The notes below the pieces were generated by a model. It was not told the DNA's origin and searched no databases. It was given only the letters and a program-made list of their open reading frames with translations. Below are positions 53,437-60,187 of a stretch of 64,000 nucleotides of DNA, in pieces. Each line of letters starts with the position of its first letter. The first letter of the stretch is position 1. The DNA is from an uncultured Oscillospiraceae bacterium (GTDB taxonomy: Bacteria; Bacillota; Clostridia; Oscillospirales; Oscillospiraceae): NCBI GenBank assembly GCA_947625285.1, contig CANQNS010000009.1, positions 1-64,000 of the forward strand, given 5' to 3'. Position numbers and translations under genes: made by a program.

Positions 53437-54678
53437 ATGGCTGACAAACTTGTTGGAGCCTGCATCATCGGGCAGTCCGGCGGCCCCACGTCCGTCATCA
53501 ACGCCAGCGCCTACGGCGCGATATCCGAGGCCCTGGCCGCGGAGGAGATCACCCAGGTGCTGGGCGCCGATCACGGCATCACCGGCGTGCTGGGCGACAA
53601 GCTCTATGACATGGGCAAAGAGGACCCCCAGGAGCTGGCCTATCTGAAAAACACCCCCGCCTCAGAGCTGGGCTCCTGCCGGTACAAGCTGGCCGATCCC
53701 GACAAGGACGACACGGACTATAAGCGCATCCTTGAGGTGTTCAAAAAGCACAATGTCCGCTACTTCTTCTATAACGGCGGCAACGACTCCATGGACACTT
53801 GCGACAAGATCAGCCGCTACATGTCCAAGTCCGGCTGGGAATGCCGCGTGATGGGCATTCCCAAGACCATCGACAACGACCTCTGGGGCACCGACCACTG
53901 CCCCGGCTTCGCCTCCGCCGCCAAGTACATCGCCACCAGCGCGATGGAGGTGTCCAAGGACGGGCGCGTCTACCCCACCGGCCAGGTGACCATCATGGAG
54001 ATCATGGGCCGTCACGCGGGCTGGCTGGCTGCCTCCGCCGCCCTGGCCACCCACTTCGGCGCGGGCCCCGACCTGGTGTATCTGCCGGAGCTGGACTTCG
54101 ACCAGAAGGCGTTCCTGGACGACGTGGAGCGCATCTATAAGGAAAAGGGCAATTGCCTTGTGGCCGTGTCCGAGGGCCTGCACTATGCCGACGGCACCTT
54201 CGTGTCCGAGGCCAAGACCAGCTCTACCGACGGCTTCGGCCACGCCCAGCTTGGCGGTCTGGCCGCCCGCCTGTGCGAGATGGTAAAGGAGCGCACCGGC
54301 GCGAAGGTCCGGCCCATCGAACTGAGCCTGCTGCAGCGTTGCGGCGCGCACCTGGCCTCCAAGACCGACGTGGAGGAGGCGGAGATGGCCGGCCGCATGG
54401 CCGTCAAGGCCGCCGTTGGCGGCGAGACCGGCAAGATGGTGGCCTTTGAACGCGGCGTCGACGAGAAGGGAGGCTACAAGTGCAACATCACCCTCCTCCC
54501 CCTGACCTCCGTTGCCAACGCGGAGAAGAAGGTGCCTCTGGAGTGGATCACCCCGGAGCACAACGGCGTCACCCAGGACTTCATCGACTACGCCCTGCCT
54601 CTGATCCAGGGCGAGCCCGAGCGGCCCACCGAGTGCTCTCTGCCCCGGTACGCCAGGCTCAAGAAGGTTCAGGCGTAA
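53437..54678 (+). CDS. pfp: 6-phosphofructokinase, diphosphate-dependent type
   Basis: 413-residue phosphofructokinase. GGNDSMDTCDKIS replaces the GGDGS of ATP-dependent enzymes, and GIPKTIDNDLWGTDH has the Lys typical of PPi-using forms, so diphosphate is the likely phosphate donor and the reaction reversible. EIMGRHAGWLAASAAL is also typical. GGAGG nine bases before ATG 53437 sets the start; the longer frame covers the promoter. It is divergent from fba. Confidence 0.9.
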   Translation: MADKLVGACIIGQSGGPTSVINASAYGAISEALAAEEITQVLGADHGITGVLGDKLYDMGKEDPQELAYLKNTPASELGSCRYKLADPDKDDTDYKRILEVFKKHNVRYFFYNGGNDSMDTCDKISRYMSKSGWECRVMGIPKTIDNDLWGTDHCPGFASAAKYIATSAMEVSKDGRVYPTGQVTIMEIMGRHAGWLAASAALATHFGAGPDLVYLPELDFDQKAFLDDVERIYKEKGNCLVAVSEGLHYADGTFVSEAKTSSTDGFGHAQLGGLAARLCEMVKERTGAKVRPIELSLLQRCGAHLASKTDVEEAEMAGRMAVKAAVGGETGKMVAFERGVDEKGGYKCNITLLPLTSVANAEKKVPLEWITPEHNGVTQDFIDYALPLIQGEPERPTECSLPRYARLKKVQA

Positions 54679-54687
54679 AAGCGTTAG

Positions 54688-54716
54688 AAAAGCGGCAGCC
54701 ACGCGCTGCCGCTTTT
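54688..54716 (+). terminator. Terminator of pfp
   Basis: AAAAGCGGCAGC (54688-54699), CACGC, GCTGCCGCTTTT (54705-54716): a perfect 12-bp stem with T-tract. Confidence 0.92.
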
Positions 54717-54740
54717 GCCGTTTTGATGTCGAACAGTCGA

Positions 54741-54769
54741 TAGCAATCGTTTCCCCCTTTGCATAGTAT
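54741..54769 (+). promoter_or_regulatory. Candidate sporulation promoter of the cotJ operon
   Basis: CATAGTAT (54762-54769) resembles the SigE -10 CATACAnT (6/8) and shares GCATAGT with the region before sigK. The -35 (TAGCAAT, 54741-54747) is weak. Confidence 0.3.
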
Positions 54770-54792
54770 GGAGCGCAAAGGGGGAAATTTTT

Positions 54793-55239
54793 TTGCAAAA
54801 CAACGATTCCTGCACTTATAAAGAGGGCCCTCTGCCCTCCTGCGCACCGCTGGCCGTGCCCATGGTGGCCGCCCAGATGTGCGCGGAACCGGCCTATGAA
54901 AGCGGCGAGGCTCTTGCCAAGGGCACGCTGTTCCCCGGGCTGGATCTGCCCTTTATGGACTATGTGGCAAACGGCCCGGTGGAGAAAACGCCGGAGACCG
55001 AGCTGATGGCGATCGACTTCGTGTGCCAGGAGCTGGCGCTTTATTTGGATACACATCCCGGCGACCAAGAGGCCTTCAAGACCTGGAAGAGCGTCAACGC
55101 CCTGGCAAAAGAGGCCCGGAAGCGGTATGTGGAGATGTGCGGCCCGGTGATGCGCACCGATACGGCCAAATTCGACTCCTGGGTGTGGCCCGAGGACCCC
55201 TGGCCCTGGAACGCGGGCGGAAAGGCTGGTAAGAAATAA
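54793..55239 (+). CDS. CotJA-CotJB fusion spore coat protein
   Basis: 148-residue protein joining two spore-coat families that are separate genes in Bacillus. Residues ~18-58 (APLAVPMVAAQMCAEPAYES, GTLFPGLDLPF) correspond to CotJA. Residues ~70-140 (MAIDFVCQELALYLDTHPGD, FDSWVWPEDPWPWN) correspond to CotJB, including its Trp-rich end. The likely start is TTG 54793 with AAGGGGG upstream. The last base of its stop overlaps the cotJC ATG. CotJA/B are needed to place the CotJC Mn-catalase-like protein in the coat. Confidence 0.82.
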   Translation: MQNNDSCTYKEGPLPSCAPLAVPMVAAQMCAEPAYESGEALAKGTLFPGLDLPFMDYVANGPVEKTPETELMAIDFVCQELALYLDTHPGDQEAFKTWKSVNALAKEARKRYVEMCGPVMRTDTAKFDSWVWPEDPWPWNAGGKAGKK

Positions 55240-55754
55240 TGTTCGTATATGAGAAGAAGCTGCAGTACCCTGTCCGCATCAAGAACCCCAACCCCGCCAT
55301 GGCGAAATACATCATCACCCAGTACGGCGGCCCCGACGGCGAGCTTGGCGCGTCGCTGCGGTATCTGAGCCAGCGGTATTCCATGCCCTACCCCGAGGTA
55401 AAGGCCATCCTGACCGACATAGGCGTGGAGGAGCTGGGGCACCTGGAGATGATCGGCACGATCGTCCACCAGCTGACGCGGAACATGACCGTGGAGCAGG
55501 TGGAGAAGGCCGGCTTCCAGGACTACTTTGTGGACCACACCGCCGGCGTCTACGCCCAGGCGGCCGCCGGCTGGCCCTATGACGCCGCCAGCTTCGCCGT
55601 CAAAGGCGACGTGATCGCGGATCTTTCCGAGGACATGGGCGCGGATGCTGCGACGCGGAAAGGACAACGTGAGGAAATACGATGGGACAAGCTGACCTTT
55701 CTCTTATACCTCAAAATGGCAATTCTTCATGCTGAATCTCCGGGTGGTCCTTAA
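55239..55754 (+). CDS. cotJC: CotJC (Mn-catalase-like coat protein), 5' part, interrupted by an element
   Basis: The first 137 codons (55239-55649) are normal CotJC: FVYEKKLQYPVRIKNPNPAMA, LTDIGVEELGHLEMIGTI with Mn-ligand-type Glu/His, and GDVIADLSEDMGADA. From codon 138 the frame reads element DNA, giving an unrelated tail and a stop at 55754. The missing C-terminal part lies at 59942-60145. Joining the parts at the shared GC (55650-55651 and 59942-59943) yields a 204-residue protein in frame, with the family sequence ADAAPEQKARVTYDN across the joint. So the coat gene is functional only if the element is excised. Confidence 0.9.
   Translation: MFVYEKKLQYPVRIKNPNPAMAKYIITQYGGPDGELGASLRYLSQRYSMPYPEVKAILTDIGVEELGHLEMIGTIVHQLTRNMTVEQVEKAGFQDYFVDHTAGVYAQAAAGWPYDAASFAVKGDVIADLSEDMGADAATRKGQREEIRWDKLTFLLYLKMAILHAESPGGP
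55650..55668. other. Left attachment site (attL) core and inner arm
   Basis: Crossover GC (55650-55651), then inner arm GACGCGGAAAGGACAAC (55652-55668). Its reverse complement matches the right inner arm at 12 of 17 positions, so in the excised circle the two arms form a dyad around GC, as in serine-integrase attP sites. Confidence 0.75.
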
Positions 55755-56838
55755 GTTCGGTTTCAAACACTTTCCACCATGGGTGATCATCATCATAAAC
55801 GATCTGATTTTTTAGTTTTTCAATTATCGCTTGATTGCCACTTTTCAATCCAGATATAAAATAGTTCTTAAGTGACCATGAAATACCGTTCCGATTAATA
55901 GAACAAATATTATCCCAATAGCACTTATCAATATATGATGCAGAAAACTCATCATTAGATGTCAACTTACAAATTGCCGTATTTGTCCAGCGGGATATTT
56001 TATTAAATGCTAAAAGCATATTAGTATCTATCCATGTAGCCAATGCACCATATTCACCACATTTATTATTTTCTGAATAATATGTTCCATTAGAAAAATC
56101 TTTATATATAATTTCTTCTGTTCTAAGGCGCACTGAAGCATCTATATACTTCCAAAATTCACCCTTACAACAAGCGATGAGGTAACGTAAATCGAAAAAA
56201 TCTGTTGCAACCCTTAATTCGTCACTTATTACTTTATATACCCTGGAAATCTCTGCTTCGTCAAGAGCATTATATAAGGAATTAAGAAAAGATTTTGCTA
56301 CATAGACATCACATTCATCTCTTTTTAAAACCACTTCAATAGCAATATTTGCTCTCTGTCGTTTTGGTATTTCCTGAACGAGCAGGTCTGAATATTGCTT
56401 ATTTTTAACATAGTACTGATCTGTAATACGCTTGAAAAACTCTTCCTTATTAAAGCTTAATTGAGAATTATCAACTAATCCAAGAAGGAAGTTTATAAAA
56501 CCAATAATTGAATCAGCAGATGATTCTTCATCCTTTATGGCGTCATGACTTCTAGGATTACGGATTCCAGTATAGATTCCCTTTAATATCTCCTGTACGC
56601 CCTTCTGTTCATCCCTTTCCGAATCAGTTTGCAACTTGTTTAGCTTTATTCTAGGATTCTCTCCGCCAAACGCTTGCCCTACCAGACTGGCACCATCACC
56701 TTCAAGGCCAGACTTGTTGCGTATAGTATCTGTTAAGAAAAGAATGGAGTCAAGAATAGCCCCGGAATAGTTGCCTGCCTCATAATTTGCTCTTACGGCA
56801 TTCCATAATTCTGAATTAATCTCATGTTGAAATACCAT
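55711..56838 (-). CDS. HEPN-like Ymh/TIGR02391-type protein
   Basis: 375-residue AT-rich gene. Residues ~8-130 match the Ymh/TIGR02391 domain: ELWNAVRANYEAGNYSGAIL, RNKSGLEGDGASLVGQAFGG, and the HEPN-type R-x4-H in RNPRSH (Arg93, His98). The remaining ~240 residues are not recognised. HEPN domains with this motif are often RNases of abortive-infection or restriction-linked systems, so a defence role is plausible. GAGGTGT precedes ATG 56838. Its 3' end overlaps the aberrant tail of the cotJC 5' frame in antisense. Confidence 0.75.
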   Translation of the reverse strand: MVFQHEINSELWNAVRANYEAGNYSGAILDSILFLTDTIRNKSGLEGDGASLVGQAFGGENPRIKLNKLQTDSERDEQKGVQEILKGIYTGIRNPRSHDAIKDEESSADSIIGFINFLLGLVDNSQLSFNKEEFFKRITDQYYVKNKQYSDLLVQEIPKRQRANIAIEVVLKRDECDVYVAKSFLNSLYNALDEAEISRVYKVISDELRVATDFFDLRYLIACCKGEFWKYIDASVRLRTEEIIYKDFSNGTYYSENNKCGEYGALATWIDTNMLLAFNKISRWTNTAICKLTSNDEFSASYIDKCYWDNICSINRNGISWSLKNYFISGLKSGNQAIIEKLKNQIVYDDDHPWWKVFETELKDHPEIQHEELPF

Positions 56839-56935
56839 AATGACACCTCAACTAATAATGTATATAGCAAGTATGTCATTTGTGCTACCAAATGACCTTG
56901 TTGGGTGGAGTCCCAAAGCCCCTGGTGATGGAGCA

Positions 56936-57085
56936 GTTATCCCCTGTCCTAAATTATATTCCGGCGTGCGGTCTCTGTCAAGGCTTGGCATCAATGTCAC
57001 AATCGCTAAACGAGCCGGTCAGCCTTCGGCTGGCCGGGCCTTGACCAAGGTCGTACGCCGGAAGTTTGATCATTAAGGGGATAAC
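56936..57085. repeat. 150-nt nested inverted repeat, possible structured RNA
   Basis: Outer stem GTTATCCCC (56936-56944)/GGGGATAAC (57077-57085). Next CCGGCGT (56961-56967)/ACGCCGG (57055-57061). Next GTCAAGGC (56977-56984)/GCCTTGAC (57038-57045). Inner hairpin CCGGTCAGCC (57015-57024)/GGCTGGCCGG (57028-57037) with one G-T pair. All four stems nest around one centre, so the whole segment can fold as a long hairpin or cruciform. It is GC-rich inside otherwise AT-rich DNA. No known RNA family recognised. Confidence 0.65.
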
Positions 57086-57090
57086 AGCAC

Positions 57091-57114
57091 ACAAGCCCGC
57101 TGACGCGGGCTTGT
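57091..57114. terminator. Hairpin downstream of the MBL gene
   Basis: ACAAGCCCGC (57091-57100), TGAC, GCGGGCTTGT (57105-57114): a perfect 10-bp stem, 16 bp beyond the stop of the minus-strand MBL gene. No T-tract follows on the minus strand, so it may be a weak terminator. Confidence 0.5.
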
Positions 57115-57130
57115 CCAATATATAATGGGT

Positions 57131-57895
57131 TCAGATGTGGATTTGGAAATCACCAAGATCAAATATTCCGCTTCCCTGTTCTAACTTACCGGTAGCCGCC
57201 AATTCGCTGAATCCCTTTTCTATTCTATCGATCAGGTCTACAGGGATATTCAGATGATGATGGCCAGGCATGATTCTTTCTATATCGAGTTTTTGGATCT
57301 TCTTCACAGACTGCCAGAATTTCTGTGGGTCGGTGGACGGATAGAACACATCGAGACAGCCCTGATAAATCAAGTCCCCGGAATACAGATACTTTCTTTC
57401 CGGCTCATAGAAACAGCAGTGACCGGGAGAGTGCCCGGGCGTATGAATGACTGATAACTGCCTGTTACCTAAATCCAGATGATCCCCATCGTGTAAAATT
57501 CTTTGCGGCGCACCCCGAAAAATCTCGTAGTCGTCAATAGAAAAGCCGCTTGGAAAAATACAAGTCTCACGCATCAGATTGCACTTGACCTCTGACAATG
57601 GTATCGGAAACTTGACAGAAAGCCAATCCTTCTCAGCGTTATGTACCGCAATGCTGTCAAAGTACTTATGTCCGCCAATATGGTCCCAATGGACGTGGGT
57701 GGTAACTACCGTGACAGGGAGCGTGGCAAGGCTGTCCACCACTTCCCGAATGTTGGCGACGCCTAAGCCTGTATCGATCAGAATCGCTTTGTCTGTTCCA
57801 CAGAGAAGATAGCAATGTGTTTCTTCCCAATGCTTATATTCACTGATCGCATAAGTATCTGCGTCGATTTGTTCAATTGTAAACCAATCACTCAT
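57131..57895 (-). CDS. MBL-fold metallo-hydrolase
   Basis: 254-residue metallo-beta-lactamase-fold enzyme. Metal motifs are TTHVHWDHIGG (HxHxDH), HTPGHSPGHCC and YSGDLIYQG, with a final PGHHHLN. It resembles the glyoxalase-II-like branch; the substrate is unknown. GGAAGAATGATCT precedes ATG 57895. GC content is intermediate between the HEPN-like gene and the host. It is cargo of the cotJC element with no obvious link to recombination. Confidence 0.87.
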   Translation of the reverse strand: MSDWFTIEQIDADTYAISEYKHWEETHCYLLCGTDKAILIDTGLGVANIREVVDSLATLPVTVVTTHVHWDHIGGHKYFDSIAVHNAEKDWLSVKFPIPLSEVKCNLMRETCIFPSGFSIDDYEIFRGAPQRILHDGDHLDLGNRQLSVIHTPGHSPGHCCFYEPERKYLYSGDLIYQGCLDVFYPSTDPQKFWQSVKKIQKLDIERIMPGHHHLNIPVDLIDRIEKGFSELAATGKLEQGSGIFDLGDFQIHI

Positions 57896-58297
57896 AGATC
57901 ATTCTTCCAGCCCTCCAGAAATGCGTGACCATTATACCACACAGGGGTCTATTCATCAATCCATCTATCATCCCCCGAAATGCGTCTCACCGTGAGATTT
58001 AATTTGTCAAAGCCTGTATCATTCAGGAAAGTTTTGGCTTCTATTGGGGATTTCCTGTTATATTGCACTTCCGTTGTCGTAATAGACGTCAGAGGCAGTC
58101 TCATAAGCTGTACTACCAGACACGGAAAGGAGCAATGCTTATTTGACAGAAAACCGGAACCACGCACCGAACTGCAAGAGCGTTTTCAAAAGCGGCGGAA
58201 ACGCGATATGCAGAGACGCTTTCACTGCAAAATGGATAGAGCTTATCACTCGGCGAGAGAGAGAAAGACGGATAAGCGCGGAAAGCTGCCCGAAAAA
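57896..58297. other. Element intergenic region without a recognised gene
   Basis: About 400 bp between the divergent MBL and recombinase genes. Short frames exist on both strands, for example a minus frame ending in FDKLNLTVRRISGDD, but none has a convincing ribosome-binding site or family match. A recombination directionality factor could be hidden here but cannot be supported. Confidence 0.35.
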
Positions 58298-58326
58298 ATG
58301 ACAAGCTGCGTTTCCTATGATACAAT
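58298..58326 (+). promoter_or_regulatory. Promoter of the serine recombinase gene
   Basis: ATGACA (58298-58303), 17 bp, TACAAT (58321-58326): a good SigA-type pair. The -10 also reads GATACAAT (58319-58326), one base from the SigE -10 CATACAAT, but no SigE -35 lies at 13-15 bp. Confidence 0.6.
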
Positions 58327-58370
58327 ATTCGTAGGGAGACAGCTTGTTCTATCTCTTAGGAGAAAGGAAT

Positions 58371-59924
58371 ATGAAGGTAGCTATTTATTGCCGCTTATCC
58401 GAAGAAGATAGAAACAAACAATTTGCGACCGATGACAGCAACAGCATCCAAAACCAAAAGGCCATGCTGCTGCAATACGTCATGGAACAGGGGTGGGAGC
58501 TTTACAACATCTACAGCGACGACGACTACACCGGAGCAGACCGACGGCGGCCGGAGTTCAACCGGCTCCTGCGAGACGCGGAGCAGCGGAAATTTGACAT
58601 TGTTCTCTGTAAGACCCAATCCCGCTTTACCCGCGAGCTGGAGCTGGTGGAAAAGTACATACACGGTCTCTTTCCCCTCTGGGGTATCCGCTTCATCAGC
58701 ATCGTGGACAACGCCGACACCGCTAACAAGGGCAACAAAAAATCCCGTCAGATAAACGGGCTGGTGAACGAGTGGTATCTGGAGGATATGTCTGAGAATA
58801 TCCGCAGTGTGCTGACGAGCCGCCGGGAAAATGGGTTTCACATCGGCGCCTTTGCCCTCTACGGCTACAAGAAAGACCCCGACCAGAAAGGCCACCTTAT
58901 TATCGACGAGGAAGCTGCCGCCGTTGTCCGGGAGGTGTTCACCCTCTACGCCCAAGGCTACGGCAAGACCGCCATCGCCCGGATACTCAACGACCGGGGC
59001 ATACCGAACCCCACGGAGTACAAGCGTCTACACGGCCTGCGCTATATGCAACCCGCCACGAAGAACAGTACCCTCTGGAAATACTTCGCTATCGCGGATA
59101 TGCTGGAAAACGAGATGTATATCGGAAACATGGTACAGGGCAAGTACGGCAGCGTGTCCTATAAGACGAAACAGTGCCGCCCGCGCCCCAAAGACCAGTG
59201 GTATGTGGTGGAGGGCACCCATGAGCCCATCATCGACCGGCCGCTGTGGGAGGCGGTGAAGGCCCTGCGGGAGCAGCGGGCCAAGCCCTTTGACTCCGGC
59301 AAAATAGGGCCCTTTGCCCGAAAAGCACGGTGCGCCGGCTGCGGCTGCGTCATGCGCTCGTCCAAGAGCCGGGGCCGCCGCTATCTGCAATGCTGTACCC
59401 GGCATGTGTCAAAAGACGCCTGCGAGGGCGCGTTCATCGCCGTTGACAAGCTGGAACAGATGGTGCTGACGGAGTTGAACCGCTTAACGGCGGAGTATCT
59501 GGACAGGGATGAAATGGCCCGGCAGATCAAGTTTTGTACAGATCTGCAAGAGCAGAGATCACACCTACAGTCCGAGGTAACAGCATATCAAAAGCGGATC
59601 GCAGAGTACACCAAGGGAATCCGGGACCTGTACTTGGATAAGGTCAAGGGGCTGCTGTCCGAGGGCGATTATCTGGACATTTCACGGGATTTCACCGAGG
59701 AACGCAATCGGCTGGAATTGGCGGCAGCCGACACGGAAATGCAGATCGAAGCCATTGACACCAGGATCGCTGCAGGCGACAACCGCCGGGAAATGATCGA
59801 GCAGTATACCAACCTGGAGCACCTTGACCGGGAGACCGTGGAGGTGCTGATCGACTACATCATCGTGGGCAAGCGCATCCCTGGCACACGGGATGTGCCC
59901 ATCGAGATACACTGGAACTTTTAA
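58371..59924 (+). CDS. Large serine recombinase of the cotJC element
   Basis: 517-residue large serine integrase. The resolvase domain has the nucleophile Ser10 in AIYCRLSEEDRN, then SDDDYTGADRRRPEF and CKTQSRFTRELELVEKYI. The recombinase domain follows (GYGKTAIARILNDRGIPNP), then a zinc ribbon CAGCGCVMRSS...CC and a coiled coil (EEQRSHLQSEVTAYQ-like, residues ~395-470). Size and order fit SpoIVCA-type enzymes and transposon/phage integrases alike. ATG 58371 follows AGGAGAAAGG. The stop at 59922-59924 is directly followed by the attR inner arm, the usual int-attP arrangement. Confidence 0.93.
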   Translation: MKVAIYCRLSEEDRNKQFATDDSNSIQNQKAMLLQYVMEQGWELYNIYSDDDYTGADRRRPEFNRLLRDAEQRKFDIVLCKTQSRFTRELELVEKYIHGLFPLWGIRFISIVDNADTANKGNKKSRQINGLVNEWYLEDMSENIRSVLTSRRENGFHIGAFALYGYKKDPDQKGHLIIDEEAAAVVREVFTLYAQGYGKTAIARILNDRGIPNPTEYKRLHGLRYMQPATKNSTLWKYFAIADMLENEMYIGNMVQGKYGSVSYKTKQCRPRPKDQWYVVEGTHEPIIDRPLWEAVKALREQRAKPFDSGKIGPFARKARCAGCGCVMRSSKSRGRRYLQCCTRHVSKDACEGAFIAVDKLEQMVLTELNRLTAEYLDRDEMARQIKFCTDLQEQRSHLQSEVTAYQKRIAEYTKGIRDLYLDKVKGLLSEGDYLDISRDFTEERNRLELAAADTEMQIEAIDTRIAAGDNRREMIEQYTNLEHLDRETVEVLIDYIIVGKRIPGTRDVPIEIHWNF

Positions 59925-59943
59925 GTTGTCTTTATCCAGTCGC
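59925..59943. other. Right attachment site (attR) inner arm and core
   Basis: Inner arm GTTGTCTTTATCCAGTC (59925-59941) then crossover GC (59942-59943). The arm starts one base after the recombinase stop codon and is an imperfect inverted copy of the left arm. Confidence 0.75.
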
Positions 59944-60145
59944 ACCAGAGCAGAAGGCCCGGGTGACCTATGACAACATCCTTCGCATGGCGGACGACCC
60001 GGACGTGATCGACGCCATCCGCTTCCTGCGGGAGCGGGAGGTGGTCCACTTCCAGCGGTTCGGTGAGGCCATGGGCATCGCCACCTCCCGGATGGACCAG
60101 CGCAACGTGTACGCCGTCAACCCCGCATTCGACAGAAAAAAGTAA
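59942..60145 (+). pseudogene. cotJC: CotJC 3' part, separated from its 5' part
   Basis: 68 codons continuing CotJC from the GCA codon at 59942: APEQKARVTYDNILRMADD, then the four-helix-bundle end FLREREVVHFQRFGEAMGI and VYAVNPAFDRKK. No start signal precedes it; a GTG at 59963 is in frame but lacks a ribosome-binding site. The Glu/His pair in REREVVHFQRF is expected among the manganese ligands, so the 5' part alone would be inactive. Not decayed: no stop or frameshift has accumulated, which argues for continued selection on the joined gene. Confidence 0.9.
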
Positions 60146-60155
60146 CGGACAAAAT

Positions 60156-60185
60156 AAGACCGGCCGGGCTGTCCCGGTCGGTCTT
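60156..60185. terminator. Bidirectional terminator between cotJC and ligA
   Basis: AAGACCGGCCGGG (60156-60168), CTGT, CCCGGTCGGTCTT (60173-60185): 13-bp stem with one G-T pair, between converging genes. Confidence 0.75.
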
Positions 60186-60187
60186 GC

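Larger units (their letters stand above)
55652..59943. mobile_element. 4.29-kb serine-recombinase element interrupting cotJC (skin-like)
   Basis: The element sits within codon 138 of cotJC and carries a HEPN-like gene and an MBL hydrolase (minus strand), and a large serine recombinase (plus strand, same direction as cotJC) whose stop lies 17 bp from the right crossover. Precise removal at GC restores cotJC. Composition is mixed: the HEPN-like gene is strongly AT-rich while the recombinase is near host GC, pointing to assembly from several sources. It resembles developmentally excised intervening elements such as skin; excision here is inferred, not shown. Confidence 0.85.

Noticed and set aside
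56936-57085. Group II intron domain V/VI
   Set aside because: The stems nest around one centre without the short GNRA-capped domain V pattern, and no intron protein is nearby.
57980-58411. 143-codon plus frame before the serine recombinase
   Set aside because: It runs through the recombinase promoter and start in another frame, has no ribosome-binding site, and shows no recognisable domain.
59963-60145. Independent 60-codon gene after the recombinase
   Set aside because: Its sequence is the C-terminal part of CotJC, it lacks a ribosome-binding site, and it joins the upstream half in frame at the attachment core.
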